A stretch of DNA of 64,000 nt from Solicoccozyma terricola (taxonomy: Eukaryota; Basidiomycota; Tremellomycetes; Filobasidiales; Piskurozymaceae), in assembly GCA_001600875.1 (NCBI GenBank), contig BCLD01000009.1:704127-768126 (forward strand), read 5' to 3'. The position numbers and the translations under genes are program-made. The notes below the pieces were generated by a model. The model saw only the letters and a list, made by a program, of their open reading frames with translations, made no database searches and was not told the DNA's origin. Numbering within the stretch: position 1 is the stretch's first letter; each line of letters opens with the position of its first letter. This document shows, in pieces, positions 35,582 through 47,635 of the stretch.

Positions 35582-36312
35582 ATGACACATAGGGGAAAGG
35601 TAGGGTGCAACTGTATTTGTCTGTATATATGTCGATCACGTGTGCAAGATAAGATAGCAGGTCCCAAGCCGAACCAGGCTCTGAGACGCAGCGAACTTCT
35701 CCGTTCTCTGACAACAACGTTAAAGTACATCCAGTGTCTTCCTCAGCCACTCGGACCACGGACATGAATGCACATGCCGCTGTCTCCGCTGATCAGGCCC
35801 TACTCGTCACCCTGTCCAATATGACCTTTGGAAGACAGGCTCGCTACCTTCATTACTACCGACGGCCACACCAAAAGGGCTTTGATTGATCAGATCGGAC
35901 AGCAAAAAAAGAGTCCTGATGCCATATGGGGGTCACCATGGAACATATGACAGCGGATCACGGTTTGTGAAGATATCCCACATTTGCTATTGCGTCGAGC
36001 CTCATATGTGCCAGGGTCATGATGGAAAGCACACTTTGCGCACTTGGTACACTGATATTCAAACCGTGCATCTGCGTCCACAACCTCACCGTCAATCAAG
36101 CCCTTCGTTGCTCCCTGCCTGGGTCGCACCAAAGTCCTGTCGCCACCCAACCGGGACATTCAGACACGTGAAAAGGGAAATTCATAATTGAATTTCCGCG
36201 GATCTCAGTTTTCGAAGAAAGTTGTCGAATGAACGACTATTTACAAAGTCCAGTCAAGTATCCTCGTCCTCGTTCATCCAGCACATATCGCTTCAAGGAC
36301 CTGCCAATCCCG
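35582..36312. other. Spacer between HRP1 and RCL1
   Basis: About 730 bases containing the HRP1 3' UTR and the RCL1 promoter and leader. A minus-strand open frame at 35890-36159 contains four Cys in CTKCAKC style, but it has no good start context, no homologue I know and no support, so I do not call it. Confidence 0.45.
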
Positions 36313-38031
36313 ATGGCTTCCTCTTCATCGTCCAAGCCGAGACCAGTCAACAAGAACCAAGTTCAGTATCGTGGCCATGCGCACTTCAGACAACGGGTCG
36401 TTTTGGCTATCTTGTCTGGTAAGAGCGTGAGGATAGATGCGATTCGTGCGGATCAGTTGGAAGTCGGTGTGAAGGGTGAGCAGCGAATGATGAATACTCT
36501 GTTTACTGGAGAGTGTATGCTTATCCATTTTCTTCGGACGACTGAAAGACTACGAGGTCTCATTCCTGAGACTCATCGAGAAAATCACCAACGGAACATC
36601 CATCGTTATCAACGAAACCGGTACATCCGTTCTCGTTCGACCAGGTACCATCCCTGGTGGAAAATACACGCATACTTGTCCGACTTCCAGGTCTATAGGC
36701 TATTTCTTGGAAGCTGTTGTCCCGCTGGGAATATTTGGAAAGGTTGGGTTGGAGATAAAGTTTGATGGTATAACAGGAGAGGAAGGAAGGGATATGACTG
36801 TGAGCCCGCAGAGATCACATGAAGGTGACTGCAGACTCCCCCTCTGACATCTAGTGAGAATCCTTTCCAGGTGGATATGATACGGACAGTCACATTACCG
36901 CACCTCCATCTTTTCGGCATCACGGATGGTCTCGAGCTCCAGGTGAGAATTTACAGGTCCCGATTAGCATCGCACGATTCTAACCTGCAGACTGGGCTGG
37001 ACAGATCAAAAAAAGAGGAGCAGCGCCACTAGGCGGTGGTCAAGTCATGTTTAAATGCCCCGTCGTTCGTAATGTAAAAACGCTGAATTTCGTCGATGGC
37101 GGAAAGATCAAACGTATAAGAGGAATTGCGTATGTTCACATCATGGCTACCTAGACGTTCCACACATCAAGCTAATGACTTTAACTCATTTTCAGATACT
37201 CGACGAGGGTTTCCCCTCAATTCGCTAATAGGATGGTAGATGCAGCAAGGTCGGTATTGAACCGTTATATACCAGATATCTACTTGTACACCGATGTCTA
37301 CAAGGGCGAGGAGAGTGGGAAGTGAGTTCGTTGGCAAGGTCACTTTTTCGGTTCAAACTTTCCTGACATCGAGTTTCCCATTCGTAGATCCCCAGGTTAC
37401 GGTCTCACTCTGCTATCACTTTCGACCACCTCCGCACTTCACGCCGCTGAAACTCTCTCCACACCACCACCTGCCCCTGCCAAGACCAATTCGATGGTCT
37501 CCACCGAACCCAGCGCTGCGACCAACACTTTCCAAACCCCGGAGGATCTCGCATTACATGCTAGCAGACTGCTACTGGAGCAGATTGGAAGGGGAGGATG
37601 CATTGATGAGGCACATCAGTGGCTTGTGATGTTGATGATGGTTCTTGGCAAGGAGGACGTAGGGAGGTGTAAGATGGGGAAACTGACGGCACATTCGTGA
37701 GTGATGGTGGTTCCCTAAGTCCATCAAGCCGGCTTATCGATTCGGCAAACCCGCACACCCAAACCCGCTTAGTGTCCAATATCTTCGTGACATCAACGAC
37801 TTCTTCGGCGTCAAGTTCAAGGTCGCTCCTGTTTCTGACAGCGCGGCAACAGCAGATGACGAGAGCGTAACAGAGCCAGAGGAAGCACACGACGAGAATG
37901 GAGACGTCGTCATGCAATTCATGAACAACAAGGAGAAGAAAGAGAATCAACAACGGCGGATGACACCACAGGAGTTCATGGTCAGCTGTTTGGGTGTTGG
38001 TTACAGCAACATCAACAAGAGCATTACGTGA
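36313..38031 (+). CDS. RCL1: RNA 3'-phosphate cyclase-like protein Rcl1
   Basis: Seven exons, join(36313..36475, 36549..36799, 36871..36942, 37005..37129, 37196..37321, 37388..37696, 37773..38031), give about 434 residues. Family signatures include YRGHAHFRQRVVLAILSGK, RLIEKITNGTSIVINETG, GGKYTHTCP, KKRGAAPLGGGQ and YSTRVSPQFANRM. Rcl1 lacks cyclase activity; with the GTPase Bms1 it acts in the SSU processome for 18S rRNA maturation. Residues between YLRDINDFFGVKFKV and the end include an acidic/Lys-rich insertion before LGVGYSNINKSIT. I start at the Met closest to the conserved domain; an in-frame ATG at 36229 would add 28 residues. Confidence 0.9.
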
Positions 38032-38135
38032 GGTTTGCATTGCCATTCGGCTTATGTATCTAGTGTTGTATGATAAACATCTAGGCATGCCGGCTACGGT
38101 GTTCTACTACATGCAAGGGGGCGCACCCTGGCGAT

Positions 38136-40938
38136 CTACTCCACATCGTCCTCACTGTCTCCGTCGTCAGCTAATGAACGATGATGGGTTACACCGCGTG
38201 CGGCGGGCAGCAGATCTGAATGCATGGTCGAGGACCCTCCAAGAATACCAACCGAACCAGCTGATAGCGACGAGCTACGAAACATACCCATGCTGGCCGT
38301 CCGTTGTGGTGCGTGAAGCGCACTGGGCGAACCGTTCGGAGTGGTGCCTGTCAGTGATCTCCCAAGACTGCCGAAGAAGCCCCGCTTCATTCCATTTCCA
38401 GGGCTGGTCATGCCGGAGGAAGATATGTTTGAATCGTCCACAGAGGACGTGAGTCCGTTTGGAGCGGTGACTGTTCGCAATTGCAGTCCAGAGAAAGCGT
38501 CCGATCTTTTCGGTGGCGCGACTCCTGTATCGAGCTCAGCTTCGACATCGACTTCGTCATCCTCGAGCTGCATGGCAGCGACTGCCACTTTGATTTTTAC
38601 GAGATCGTGCTCGACGTCAGCCAGTCGCCTCTTGAAGCCCGTGATTTTGCGTCTGCCGTTGGAGTCTGACAAGACGCCGTCGCCATCGATGAAAGCTCGG
38701 GCCGTCGATAGGCTCTTGACGTCCGGATTGAGGGTCAGCAACGTTTGCAGACCAGCTCCTACCCTTTCATCATCAGCGATGGCGATCTCTACTTCCACTC
38801 GGACATCCTCGATGACGTCGTGAATACCATCGAGCAGCATGGCTAACTGTTTCGACGCGGTGTCGTAGTCGAAGTTGGATGATGGTTCCATGGACTCCTC
38901 GCGAAGGCTAGTGAGACTATGAGCGCAGTCGTGAAGTGCCTTCTGCAGAGTAGCATATCTTTCAGGTACCCGGCCGATCTGATCTTTCAACAAGGAGACA
39001 GCTGGGTCTTCGGCCATCGCTAGACTAGTAGTATCCTTGACGTCCACAGTCGACGAGGAGGTTGTGTTTCCCGGCGCAGATTCTGACATCGAGGTCATTG
39101 CCGCGACATCGCCCATTCGCGGAGTAGCCTCCGAATCCTCCGGTTCGGAATTGATGTGTTCATCTATGCCTGGCGCAACTGATGTGATAGTTGTAAACCC
39201 AAGGGAAGGTGCTACAACCATTTCGCTGGATCCTTGGCCTTGGTCGTCGACAGCTTCATCCGCATCGATAAGATCCGCAGTCGCTACCTTTGTCATCCTT
39301 TCCTTCTCCAAAGCGACCCTACGCTTCGTTTCTTGCTGTAGATCCTCAATTAATGAGAGGAAGATCTCCTCTGCCAAAATCCTCCTCGAAGTCTGGCCAT
39401 CTACTGAAACAACGCCATCCCTTTGATCCGCCGACGGCTCCAATCGAACCTCGACATCCGCCAATGGTGATTCATCCACGGAGAAGAGTTGCAATCCAGA
39501 CTCGAGAAGCTCCCAAAGATGAGCGATCTGTTCATCATGGGCGAATGTGCGTAAAGGTGGGAGTCCAGCATTCGTCGAGGTCGGTGACATGAGCGAGTTG
39601 ATGCTGGCTGTAGAAGCCGACGCGGAACCCATCCCATATCCTCCACCTAACGAAGCGACTCCTAACCTCCCTCGTTCTCTCCTTACCCGATCTCTCCACC
39701 TAGCGCCTCTCTCCGCCCACTTTTCTTCTCGTTCTATACACTTGATCCGTAAACCGGTTTCTCGACGACGACCAAACGTCTCACGCTCGAAACCGTCTGC
39801 TAATTCGTCCATTGACGCTCGAAGAGTAGAGGATCGTGCGATTTCTCGTGAAAGTTGGGTTTCAGAGGAGAGTAGACGGGATCGGAGGGTGTTGATTGTG
39901 GCGTTGAGACGGGCCGTTTGAGCTAGCATTGTTTGATGTAATTGGGTTGTAGTTTTCTGAGTGAAAGCCCTGGGACGCCGAGGGGAAAAATGGGGGGAAT
40001 AGTCAATACAATAGTGATCATCATCACCTTTCATGAATCAAGGAAATGGATCCTTAAAACTCACATATACCTCTCAACGACTTTTGCAGCACCTTCATCA
40101 CTCTCCTTCATTTTCTCCATCTCATCAACACTTTCCACTCTTCTCCGTCTCTCCTCCGCTTCCAACTCTTTCCACAACTCTAATTCTCCCTTCAACCGTT
40201 CCATCTCATGTTCAAGTTCCGATATCATAATTTCCTTTGTAGACAATGAAGATGAAAAATCGGTGAATAATCGACGGATACCTTGAAGGCCGAGAAGAAT
40301 ATTGGATGGTGTAGATGGCGGAAGACAAGTAGAATTGGAAATCGGTTTACTTGCGTTGTTAGCTGTACGTGGGAAAGAACATGTCGGACAAATCGTACCC
40401 TCTGTTGAAGTAGATGAATTCGGTACCGAATCCGATACCTCGTTGAGTTCTTCCGAAGTTGGAGATTCAATTGGGCGGATTATGGCGGTTGAGTTATCGT
40501 CGTTGTGTTCGTTCGCTAGTATCTCCATATCCTCCTTCTCTTCCGCAGCTACCACCTCTTCTTGACCACCTAATCTACCCGCTGCCTCTTTCAAAGCCAA
40601 TTCCAAAACTTTCTTCTCCTCACCCTCTCTTCTTCTCCCTTCTTTCTCCTCCATCAACTGCACTTCTATTCCTTGTAATTTATTCCACATCTCTTCTTCC
40701 CTCGTTTCCGCTACTTCAACTCTCCCATCTGCTATTTTCAACTCTGATTGAGAGATGGATAATTGATGTGATAGAGATAAAGCTCTAGATTGAGAATTCT
40801 CAAGGAGGTGAGTTAGACGACGATGTGCGAGAGTTAATTCGGATAAAGCGTTGGATGAAGAGGAAGGGTTGTGTGTCTCCAAAGACGGATTTGGAGTGGA
40901 CCTGTATTTTTGATCGTGTGCATCAGAGACCAAACCCT

Positions 40939-40977
<39 letters not shown>

Positions 40978-41009
40978 ACCCACCCCCCCCCCCCCCCCCC
41001 CCAAACCCT

Positions 41010-41073
<64 letters not shown>

Positions 41074-41340
41074 ACCACATCCGTCAAGTGAGGATGGAGG
41101 GTAAACCTCAACTCACCTCAACACCTCCAACTCCTTCTCCAACCCTCTCACAATCTCAACCAACCTCCCTTCTCGCTCCTTGGCTAATGTTACCTCCATG
41201 ACTTTCCCTTGTAACTGCATGGAAGTATGGTGAGCTACATGTTGAAATCTAGATAAGGATGAACGGAGAGAATGAAGTTCGAGTGAAAGAGGATGAGAGG
41301 ATGGGGATGAGATTGTACCAAGAGGAGAAGGTCGGTCCAT
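38136..41340 (-). CDS. Large coiled-coil protein, function unknown
   Basis: Three exons, complement(41117..41340, 40065..40901, 38136..39969), give about 964 residues. The N-terminus MDRPSPLGTISSPSSHP leads into heptad-rich helices (LELHSLRSSLSRFQ; LTLAHRRLTHLLENSQSRAL; MEEKEGRRREGEEKKVLELA; TKEIMISELEHEMERLKGEL). A small CPTC pair lies near the middle of exon 2. The central part is acidic and disordered, a second helical block follows (KALHDCAHSLTSLRE; ITGFKRRLADVEHDLVKIKV), and the Ser-rich tail ends EDDVE. I do not recognise the family. The first intron (40902-41116) contains the C38, C20 and C61 tracts. Upstream codons stay open through another C20 tract, so the true start may be further 5'. 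Confidence 0.72.
40940..41071. repeat. Very long C tracts: C38, C20 and C61 in one intron
   Basis: Runs are 40940-40977 (38 C), 40983-41002 (20 C) and 41011-41071 (61 C), separated only by ACCCA-like and AAACCCTT interruptions. CAAACCCTT precedes the first and third run, so the region looks like a duplicated unit. It lies in intron 1 of the coiled-coil gene, so the transcript carries G runs. Confidence 0.9.
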
Positions 41341-41379
41341 TGCTGTTGCTGAGGCAAGTTGTGGTGTTGTTGAAGATGG

Positions 41380-41399
41380 CCCCCCCCCCCCCCCCCCCC
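41380..41399. repeat. C20 homopolymer upstream of coiled-coil gene
   Basis: Twenty C followed by TCCCC, about 40 bases upstream of the chosen ATG of the coiled-coil gene. The reading frame upstream could continue through it if the tract length were different. Confidence 0.85.
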
Positions 41400-42007
41400 T
41401 CCCCGGTTCGAACGCGCTGTTGTGCTCGGATGGCTTGTCACGACCTTCGAGATATGTTTTCCGTTTCCGCTTCCGACGTAGGATGGGGTTTGTGGTTTGT
41501 TTCGCAAGATAACAGACCGATGGGAGAGATGGCGGCGGTGGAGAGACAGGCTATCAAGGCGGGGATGCGGGGATGCGGCAACTGAACGAAGAGGTAACAA
41601 CGTCGACGATGGTCATGCGATGTTCTATAGCGTTGTTTACGTTTCGAACATTCAACTCGACCGTTTGTCGTCGACGACGACCTCTCTTCCTCTCGCCTCC
41701 TCCTCGTCGTCTCATCGATATGCAAACTGATTGGTATCTACTCTGTTCTCTTGAATCGATCTCAGTACAATTCCCACATGAACGGTTATCATCGCCAGCT
41801 TTGAGAGGATCATTGACCACCAAAGCATCTCATGTAGTGGAACAAGTGGTATTAGGCGATATTGACCCCCAGTCTTCCCTTATTCGTATGTATGTGCGCT
41901 CTGCTCAAGTCACCAAAAGCACTGTAACTCCTCTCTGGATCCTTTGTTAAAAAAGAAAGAGGTCTCGCTTGGAACAACAAATACCATATAAGAGACGGAT
42001 AGATGTG

Positions 42008-42024
42008 GGGGGGGGGGGGGGGGG
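42008..42024. repeat. G17 homopolymer in divergent promoter
   Basis: Seventeen G in the intergenic region between the two large unassigned genes. Confidence 0.85.
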
Positions 42025-42857
42025 TTCAGTTCTGTAACAGCCATGTAACAGCTCATCTTCTCATTTGTTTTCGGACATCGAACAGCATAGTATGTAGAGT
42101 ACCGAAGATATGTCACATCTGTACACATGCGAAAGACGTCAATGTATAGATCCATACTGTGGTCCTCGGTTTCAGGCTTGGACTGTGCTAGGTCTTGCTA
42201 CGGCTTCTCTCTCCTCTTCCGCTTTCTCTGAACCGGGGGACGGGGGACTGAGGACTGACTTGCATCTAACGTTTCAAACGTTCCCGTTGTTCCTTGCTGT
42301 TGATATTCATGCTCTCCATGTCTGCGTCTAGTCTGTGCTGTGTTAGGGAAATGGGCGATGCTCTCAGGGTTCTCGGAGAGGATGCAACATACACACGCAA
42401 TAATTTCAACGGAACTAACTGGGACGACTTTTCCCTGTCAATCCTTTTTCAATCCAACGTGATCGTCGGGGGGTACGCATGGATGAGACATCCTCCTCCA
42501 ATCTATCATCTATCAACGAACAATCAGCATCATCCACTTCACCCCACCCACCCACCAGCCCACCCACCCATCCATCCTCCCTGTACACCTCCGTACCGTC
42601 TGCGAGAGATCGCTCGACACCCCTAACCCCCGTCCCCAACCCTCGATGACGAGATAGAGTTGGAATCTCGTCAGGGACGACGTAGACGTCGACGTCGCGT
42701 TTCATTTTCTCTTGGGTTCGGACCAGGCGACGGTGCGGTGCAAAGGGGGTAAGCGGTATCATCCATCGTATCCAACTCTTCATACTCGGATACATCTCGA
42801 CCTGGTTTCAAAGACGAGGAGGCGAGATCGTGTAGGATCCATCTAGCCCCGTTTATC

Positions 42858-45800
42858 ATGAACAACCAACCTTCACCACAACGTCCACGCCGACCATCGT
42901 ATTCAGATGATAATCCAAATTATCACCCTCTTCCCCATCCACCACCGCCTCCCCCTCCTTCGTTATCCTATTCTACTACCGTCAATGGCCCGCCGCCAAC
43001 ACCTACGAAAACGACATCTCGTGTCTCATCCAGAACATTAAATCGTCGTCCTTCGAATCTTGTACCAAATCTTGCATCTCCAATCTCTACCACGTCGTCC
43101 AATCAAAATCATATACCTAGTCCTTCTAAAGCTGGATATGAAGTAATCTCACCGATTTCAAAATCATCAACATGTTCGAATGCTTCTTCATCAAGAGGTC
43201 AAGGAATGATTTATCCAACATCTTCGACTTCGACTTCGACTTCGACTTCGGATGGGAGAACAAGTCCTTTCAACTCATCATCACCAGTTAGAAGATTACC
43301 ACCTGGAGCTGCACCTTCTTCTTTCAATAAATATCAAGGATTAGGAATCAATACACCGGATCAAAATTCATATCATCAAGCTGCACAACATGAACCTAGA
43401 GTTTCGTCATATCAGTTGACAGATGGATATGGTTCGAAAGAAGGGTATCACGAATCGACGATGTCGGTGGAGCCGGTGGCGGTGCAAGGTGATAGGAACG
43501 TGGATAGGGATGGAATGGGTTGGAATGGTGGTAGACAGCGAAGTGGCAGTCAGACTCGAATGGAAAGGAAACCGATGGAACAAGGTGAGAGTGATAAACG
43601 ACGACCGTTGGAAAAGAACGAAATCGTATGTCGGTGATTGGTCTGACGTCCCCCCCCCCCCCCCCCCCCCCCCTCCTCCCCCACCCCCCCCCCCCCCCCC
43701 CCCCCCCCCTTTTTCTTCCAACCCCCAACGCCTCATGTATAGCTCCGTTCGTCAACCCACCAACGATCCCACAACTACCTGCTTCTCCATCCCTTGACAT
43801 GGCTTATTTTTCTGGTCAATCGAATTCTCACCCGGTAAACAATAACATCAACAACAACTTGACTCCACCACAACCGGATTATTTCTCTCATGGTCCGCCT
43901 ACTATCCCATCTGGTCGATCGGATGATAGATTGGCGCAATTAGCTGCTGCTAGTGGTGTTGACATGTCTTCCTATGCAACGAGTGTGAGGAATAGCTCGG
44001 ATGGGACTGGGGAGACGATGGATGATGATTCGTATGATAGGAGGACGAATGGTACGGCTATGACGAGTGTGACAAGTATGATGAGTACCAATTCCTCAAT
44101 GCGAGGAAAGAGGGAAATTCGTAATCAAGGTTCATCATCGTCGATCATCAAACAAAATTCTACATCCGAGTTATTACCACCTACGAATGCAATTTTCACG
44201 CAAAGATCTGGATCTGATTCGCCTTCGAGGAGCATACCGCCTAGTCCGTTGGCGTACGATGACAGTCTGTTACCGCCGCGAGGGATAGGATCGAGGAGCG
44301 TTTCGTCATCTGTGATCAGCTCAGCCAGCTCGAATGCTTCTAATGGGAGTGGTGGTGGCAGGTTGAACACCATAACGTCGGGTAGAGACGCTCTGGAAGG
44401 GAGACTCAGTGCGCCAGTCGTCCTACCAGGATCGAAGGGAAATGATCGCGCAAGACAACATTCGTCTCAGCCTCGGAGTGTTAGTGCCGGCGCGATGAAT
44501 AAACAGGTAGAGCAGAGACCTGGGGAATACGGAGGGTATTCAAATGGACCTCGTCAACCCTCGCCGTTGTCTTATGGGACATCCCAGGATTCAAGACGTG
44601 CACCTGACCCTCCAAGAGCAACGACCAAGGTAACGCATAAAGATCTTCCACCGATTTTAACTCCGACTACTGCAAACTTCATTGCTATTCCACCTCAACA
44701 TCAACAATATTTGCCGAGCGGAAACGGAAGGTCATCATCGCCTGTGGAAAGAAGAATGGATAGAGCAGACTTGGCTTCTAGGCCACCGAGATCCGCCTCG
44801 CTAGGCTTCCCAGTCACATCAACAGGAGGTCGTCAGCTTCCCGGCATGCACTCGCCGCCGCCATCAGCTCCTCCATCAGCTCCGCCTCCAATGCACTTCT
44901 CTACTGCTCAGTCACCTCCCGCATACGAGGCCACGCCAACAACTGCAGTGACAGAAAGCATCATCGAAGAGATGCTACGTACGGACATCAAGGAGGGTGA
45001 TGGGTCACATAGTCCTCGCCGCTTGAGTGGACTGCAGAAGAGACCAGAGTCGTCATTGTCGAATCGGAGCGAGATGAGCGGGATGATGGATCGTCCCCGA
45101 CCTTCGAAGAAATCTTCAGAATACACAATCAGGCCGACGACGGGAACGCGATCACCGACACCACTCCAAGGAGGATTCCAGTCTTTCCGGCAGGTATCGT
45201 CCACCTCGTCTCGCTATGCCCCCTCTTACGGTAGCGTTCGACATGGGAAGGCTTCTCTGGAAGTCATCATGGTGGAGGAGACGATTCAGCAGGCTCTATT
45301 ACCCTTCATGTCCATCGCCTCCTTCCTGGCGCTTCTTGAAGCTCTGCCTGCGGGTGTGCGACGAACCGTCAGCGGGGAGATGGTCGGTCGTTGGGTGTGT
45401 CGGGAATGGGGAGTAGCGGTGGATCTCACCGAGATGTGGCCTGGTCTTCAGGTTTGGGAGGGGTTCCGTGAGTTTCCTTTCATATTTGAATTCGATGCGT
45501 TTGATCATGGGCTGACGTCAGGCCCTTCCGAATAGTTGAATCCCTGCTGCATGACCCCAGCGCCTTCCCTACCTACCCATCTCACTTTCGTCCTCTCCTC
45601 CAACACTTGTCACTCTCTCACACCCTCATCGTCCTCTTCTTACGATCATTACCTGCAGATGCTTTCCCGGGCTCGCCACCATTCGCTTGGGAAGACGAGG
45701 GCACCTCCACGGCGATCGGGTTCCCGAACTCTCAGTCTGCGATGACGATCAACACTATGGCAGCGAGGTCTCGAACCGTCAGCGGTGTTAACGAAGTTGA

Positions 45801-47148
45801 TAGCACGCATGCACCGAGACAGGAACGGCTTTTCGAGCTCATCATGCCGGAGCCGTTGAGCGCAGTCAAACCCGAAGAGGACGAGGTTGAAGTGATTGAA
45901 TCCTACCCTGCTCCGGAGGTGATAAAAAGGAGGGGTTCCATCAGCTCTTCATCGATCGTTTCCTGGAACAAAGGACGACGTGGTAGCACCACCACGACGT
46001 CGTCTTTACAAAGTAAGCCATCACCCACCTTTGTCCCGCCGACTGGAGGTCAAAAGGCTCCCCTCCCCCCCGTCTCTTTCCCAAAACCGAAGCGTTATGT
46101 CTTCCGCTCTCATCCAGACTCGGATTCCTCTTACTCGAGCCCACGACGGGCGTCCTCCGAATCAGGACGACCTGGGTCGGTTTTCTCCGTCGATGATGCT
46201 CTATCGTTATCCGGTGGTTCACAGATGTTGCAGGTCAATCGAAACATGTACAAGAATCGGGCAGCACCCAGCGAGAGTGGCAGCTCTGGAGTCGGACGAT
46301 CATCTGCTGGTGGGCGACATTCGCCGAGCATATCATCGAATCTGCGATTTGGTGGCAACGGTGGATGGAATGGTGCAAGGACCGCTGCGAGCTCACCGAC
46401 GGCTAGTAGGTTCTTCAAAAATGACTTTGCTGTTGTTCCTTCAGAGCCTGTGGAACCAGCATTCGACAAGCCTCTCCCAATAGCTGTAGGTCGAGCTCCC
46501 GTTCTAAGGGTGTTCGTTCCTCTCTCCGAGGAAGTTCGGCGGTGGCCCAGTGCGGAAGGTGCAAAACGGGCTCGAGCGGAACTGGAACGTGCTGGAGCGT
46601 GGAGTAAACTCGTTGTCGGTGATATCATCATCAATACGGCACTCCAAGATCCTTTACTTCCTCGGCACTTGATGCTTTATTCGCCTACGATGCAACCTTT
46701 TCTTGTCCCTCTCGAGTACAAGTATTCGGAACTAGGGCATCTCCCGGGTTACATCAATGCTCTCGATTTGCCGCCGTCATACTATTTCCCTATTCTGCCA
46801 ATACCTCATATAATCACCATAGACCTCTCACCATGGGCGGATCGAATCATGCCTACCCTTCGACTAGCATTTGATCGTCGGGATATCACGACGACTCGTG
46901 GCGATAAAATGGTAGCGAAACGGTATCTGCACGTGGCTGGATTCCAGCTTACGCCAAACGATCATAGATTGGTCTGTGAGGATTGGGAGGGGATGGTCAC
47001 GCTGGAAGCTGATGGGACGGCTGAGGGAAGGAGTGAGCTATTGAGAAGAATCGGGAGGACCTCTGAGATGGTACCGTGCCGGCCGACGCGAGGACCGTGG
47101 GAGATCATCAGGGAAAAGAGCTTGGGAGGGTCGGTGTGGTTGAAGTGA
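42858..47148 (+). CDS. Ser/Pro-rich protein with a conserved-looking C-terminal region, unassigned
   Basis: Three exons, join(42858..43629, 43743..45467, 45536..47148), give about 1369 residues. Residues 1-780 or so are low complexity, rich in Ser, Pro, Asn and Arg, with a (TTCGAC)n stretch encoding Ser-Thr repeats at 43224-43250. A compact helical segment follows (IMVEETIQQALLPFMSIASFLALLEALPAGVRR; GRWVCREWG), then another disordered stretch and a folded-looking end (VLRVFVPLSEEVRRWPS; AGAWSKLVVGDIIINTALQ; HLMLYSPTMQPFLVPLEY; WEIIREKSLGGSVWLK). I know no family for it. The join at 43629 uses a GTCGGT donor because only that keeps the frame; the intron carries C24 and C26 tracts. A regulatory or polarity scaffold is possible but unsupported. 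Confidence 0.75.
43650..43709. repeat. C24 and C26 tracts before a splice acceptor
   Basis: Runs 43650-43673 and 43684-43709 on the coding strand, inside intron 1 of the Ser/Pro-rich gene, end 33 bases before the acceptor at 43742. Confidence 0.9.
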
Positions 47149-47635
47149 GTGGATGCCGTGGGAAAAAAAAAAACCAAGAGCGAAAATCGTTGACGGTCTG
47201 TCTCTCTGGCTCGTTTCAGACTAATTCAAGCCCTCCCTAATCAATGACGATAGCATGATACGATAGTTGGTGTCAAACACGAACACGGCGACAGGACTGC
47301 GCTCCTTGGCATACTCATCCCAGCCTTGGAAGGAATTCATTGTATGCATGGGAATGTGAATTTGGACGATATTTTGCATATTTTCTTGGTGAAACTACTG
47401 TTTTAGATTATGCGATGGTGCCGGGCACTTGGACGCGTCAGTTCGGCATTCATAAGGTAGGTGGCGAGTAATGGCGACACGATGAGATTGGGGGTTATAA
47501 GAGGTAGTGTGAGCGTGCATTTCCCTGTCTCAACATAAGCAGAACAGAACGCACATCACAGCTCCATTCATCTGAGCAAACATCCCCAGCAATCCCTGGG
47601 CCACTCTACAGGGCTGCACGGCCGGGACGTTCACC
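47149..47635. other. Spacer upstream of FAD monooxygenase
   Basis: About 490 bases with the 3' UTR of the preceding gene (a 10-A run sits near 47163) and the promoter of the monooxygenase. No gene or recognisable site is seen. Confidence 0.4.

Larger units (their letters stand above)
41341..42857. promoter_or_regulatory. Large divergent intergenic region with C and G tracts
   Basis: This 1.5-kb spacer separates two divergent unassigned genes. It holds a C20 tract (41380-41399) and a G17 tract (42008-42024), plus C-rich simple sequence near 42535-42595. A frame on the minus strand through 41404-41600 could extend the coiled-coil gene upstream if the tract length is wrong. Otherwise I see no gene. 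Confidence 0.45.

Noticed and set aside
35890..36159. Minus-strand open frame with clustered cysteines
   Set aside because: No good start, no recognisable family, no splice support; overlaps an expected UTR/promoter.
40834..41111. Poly-Gly and poly-Pro open frames over the long C tracts
   Set aside because: They are translations of the homopolymer in an intron, not genes.
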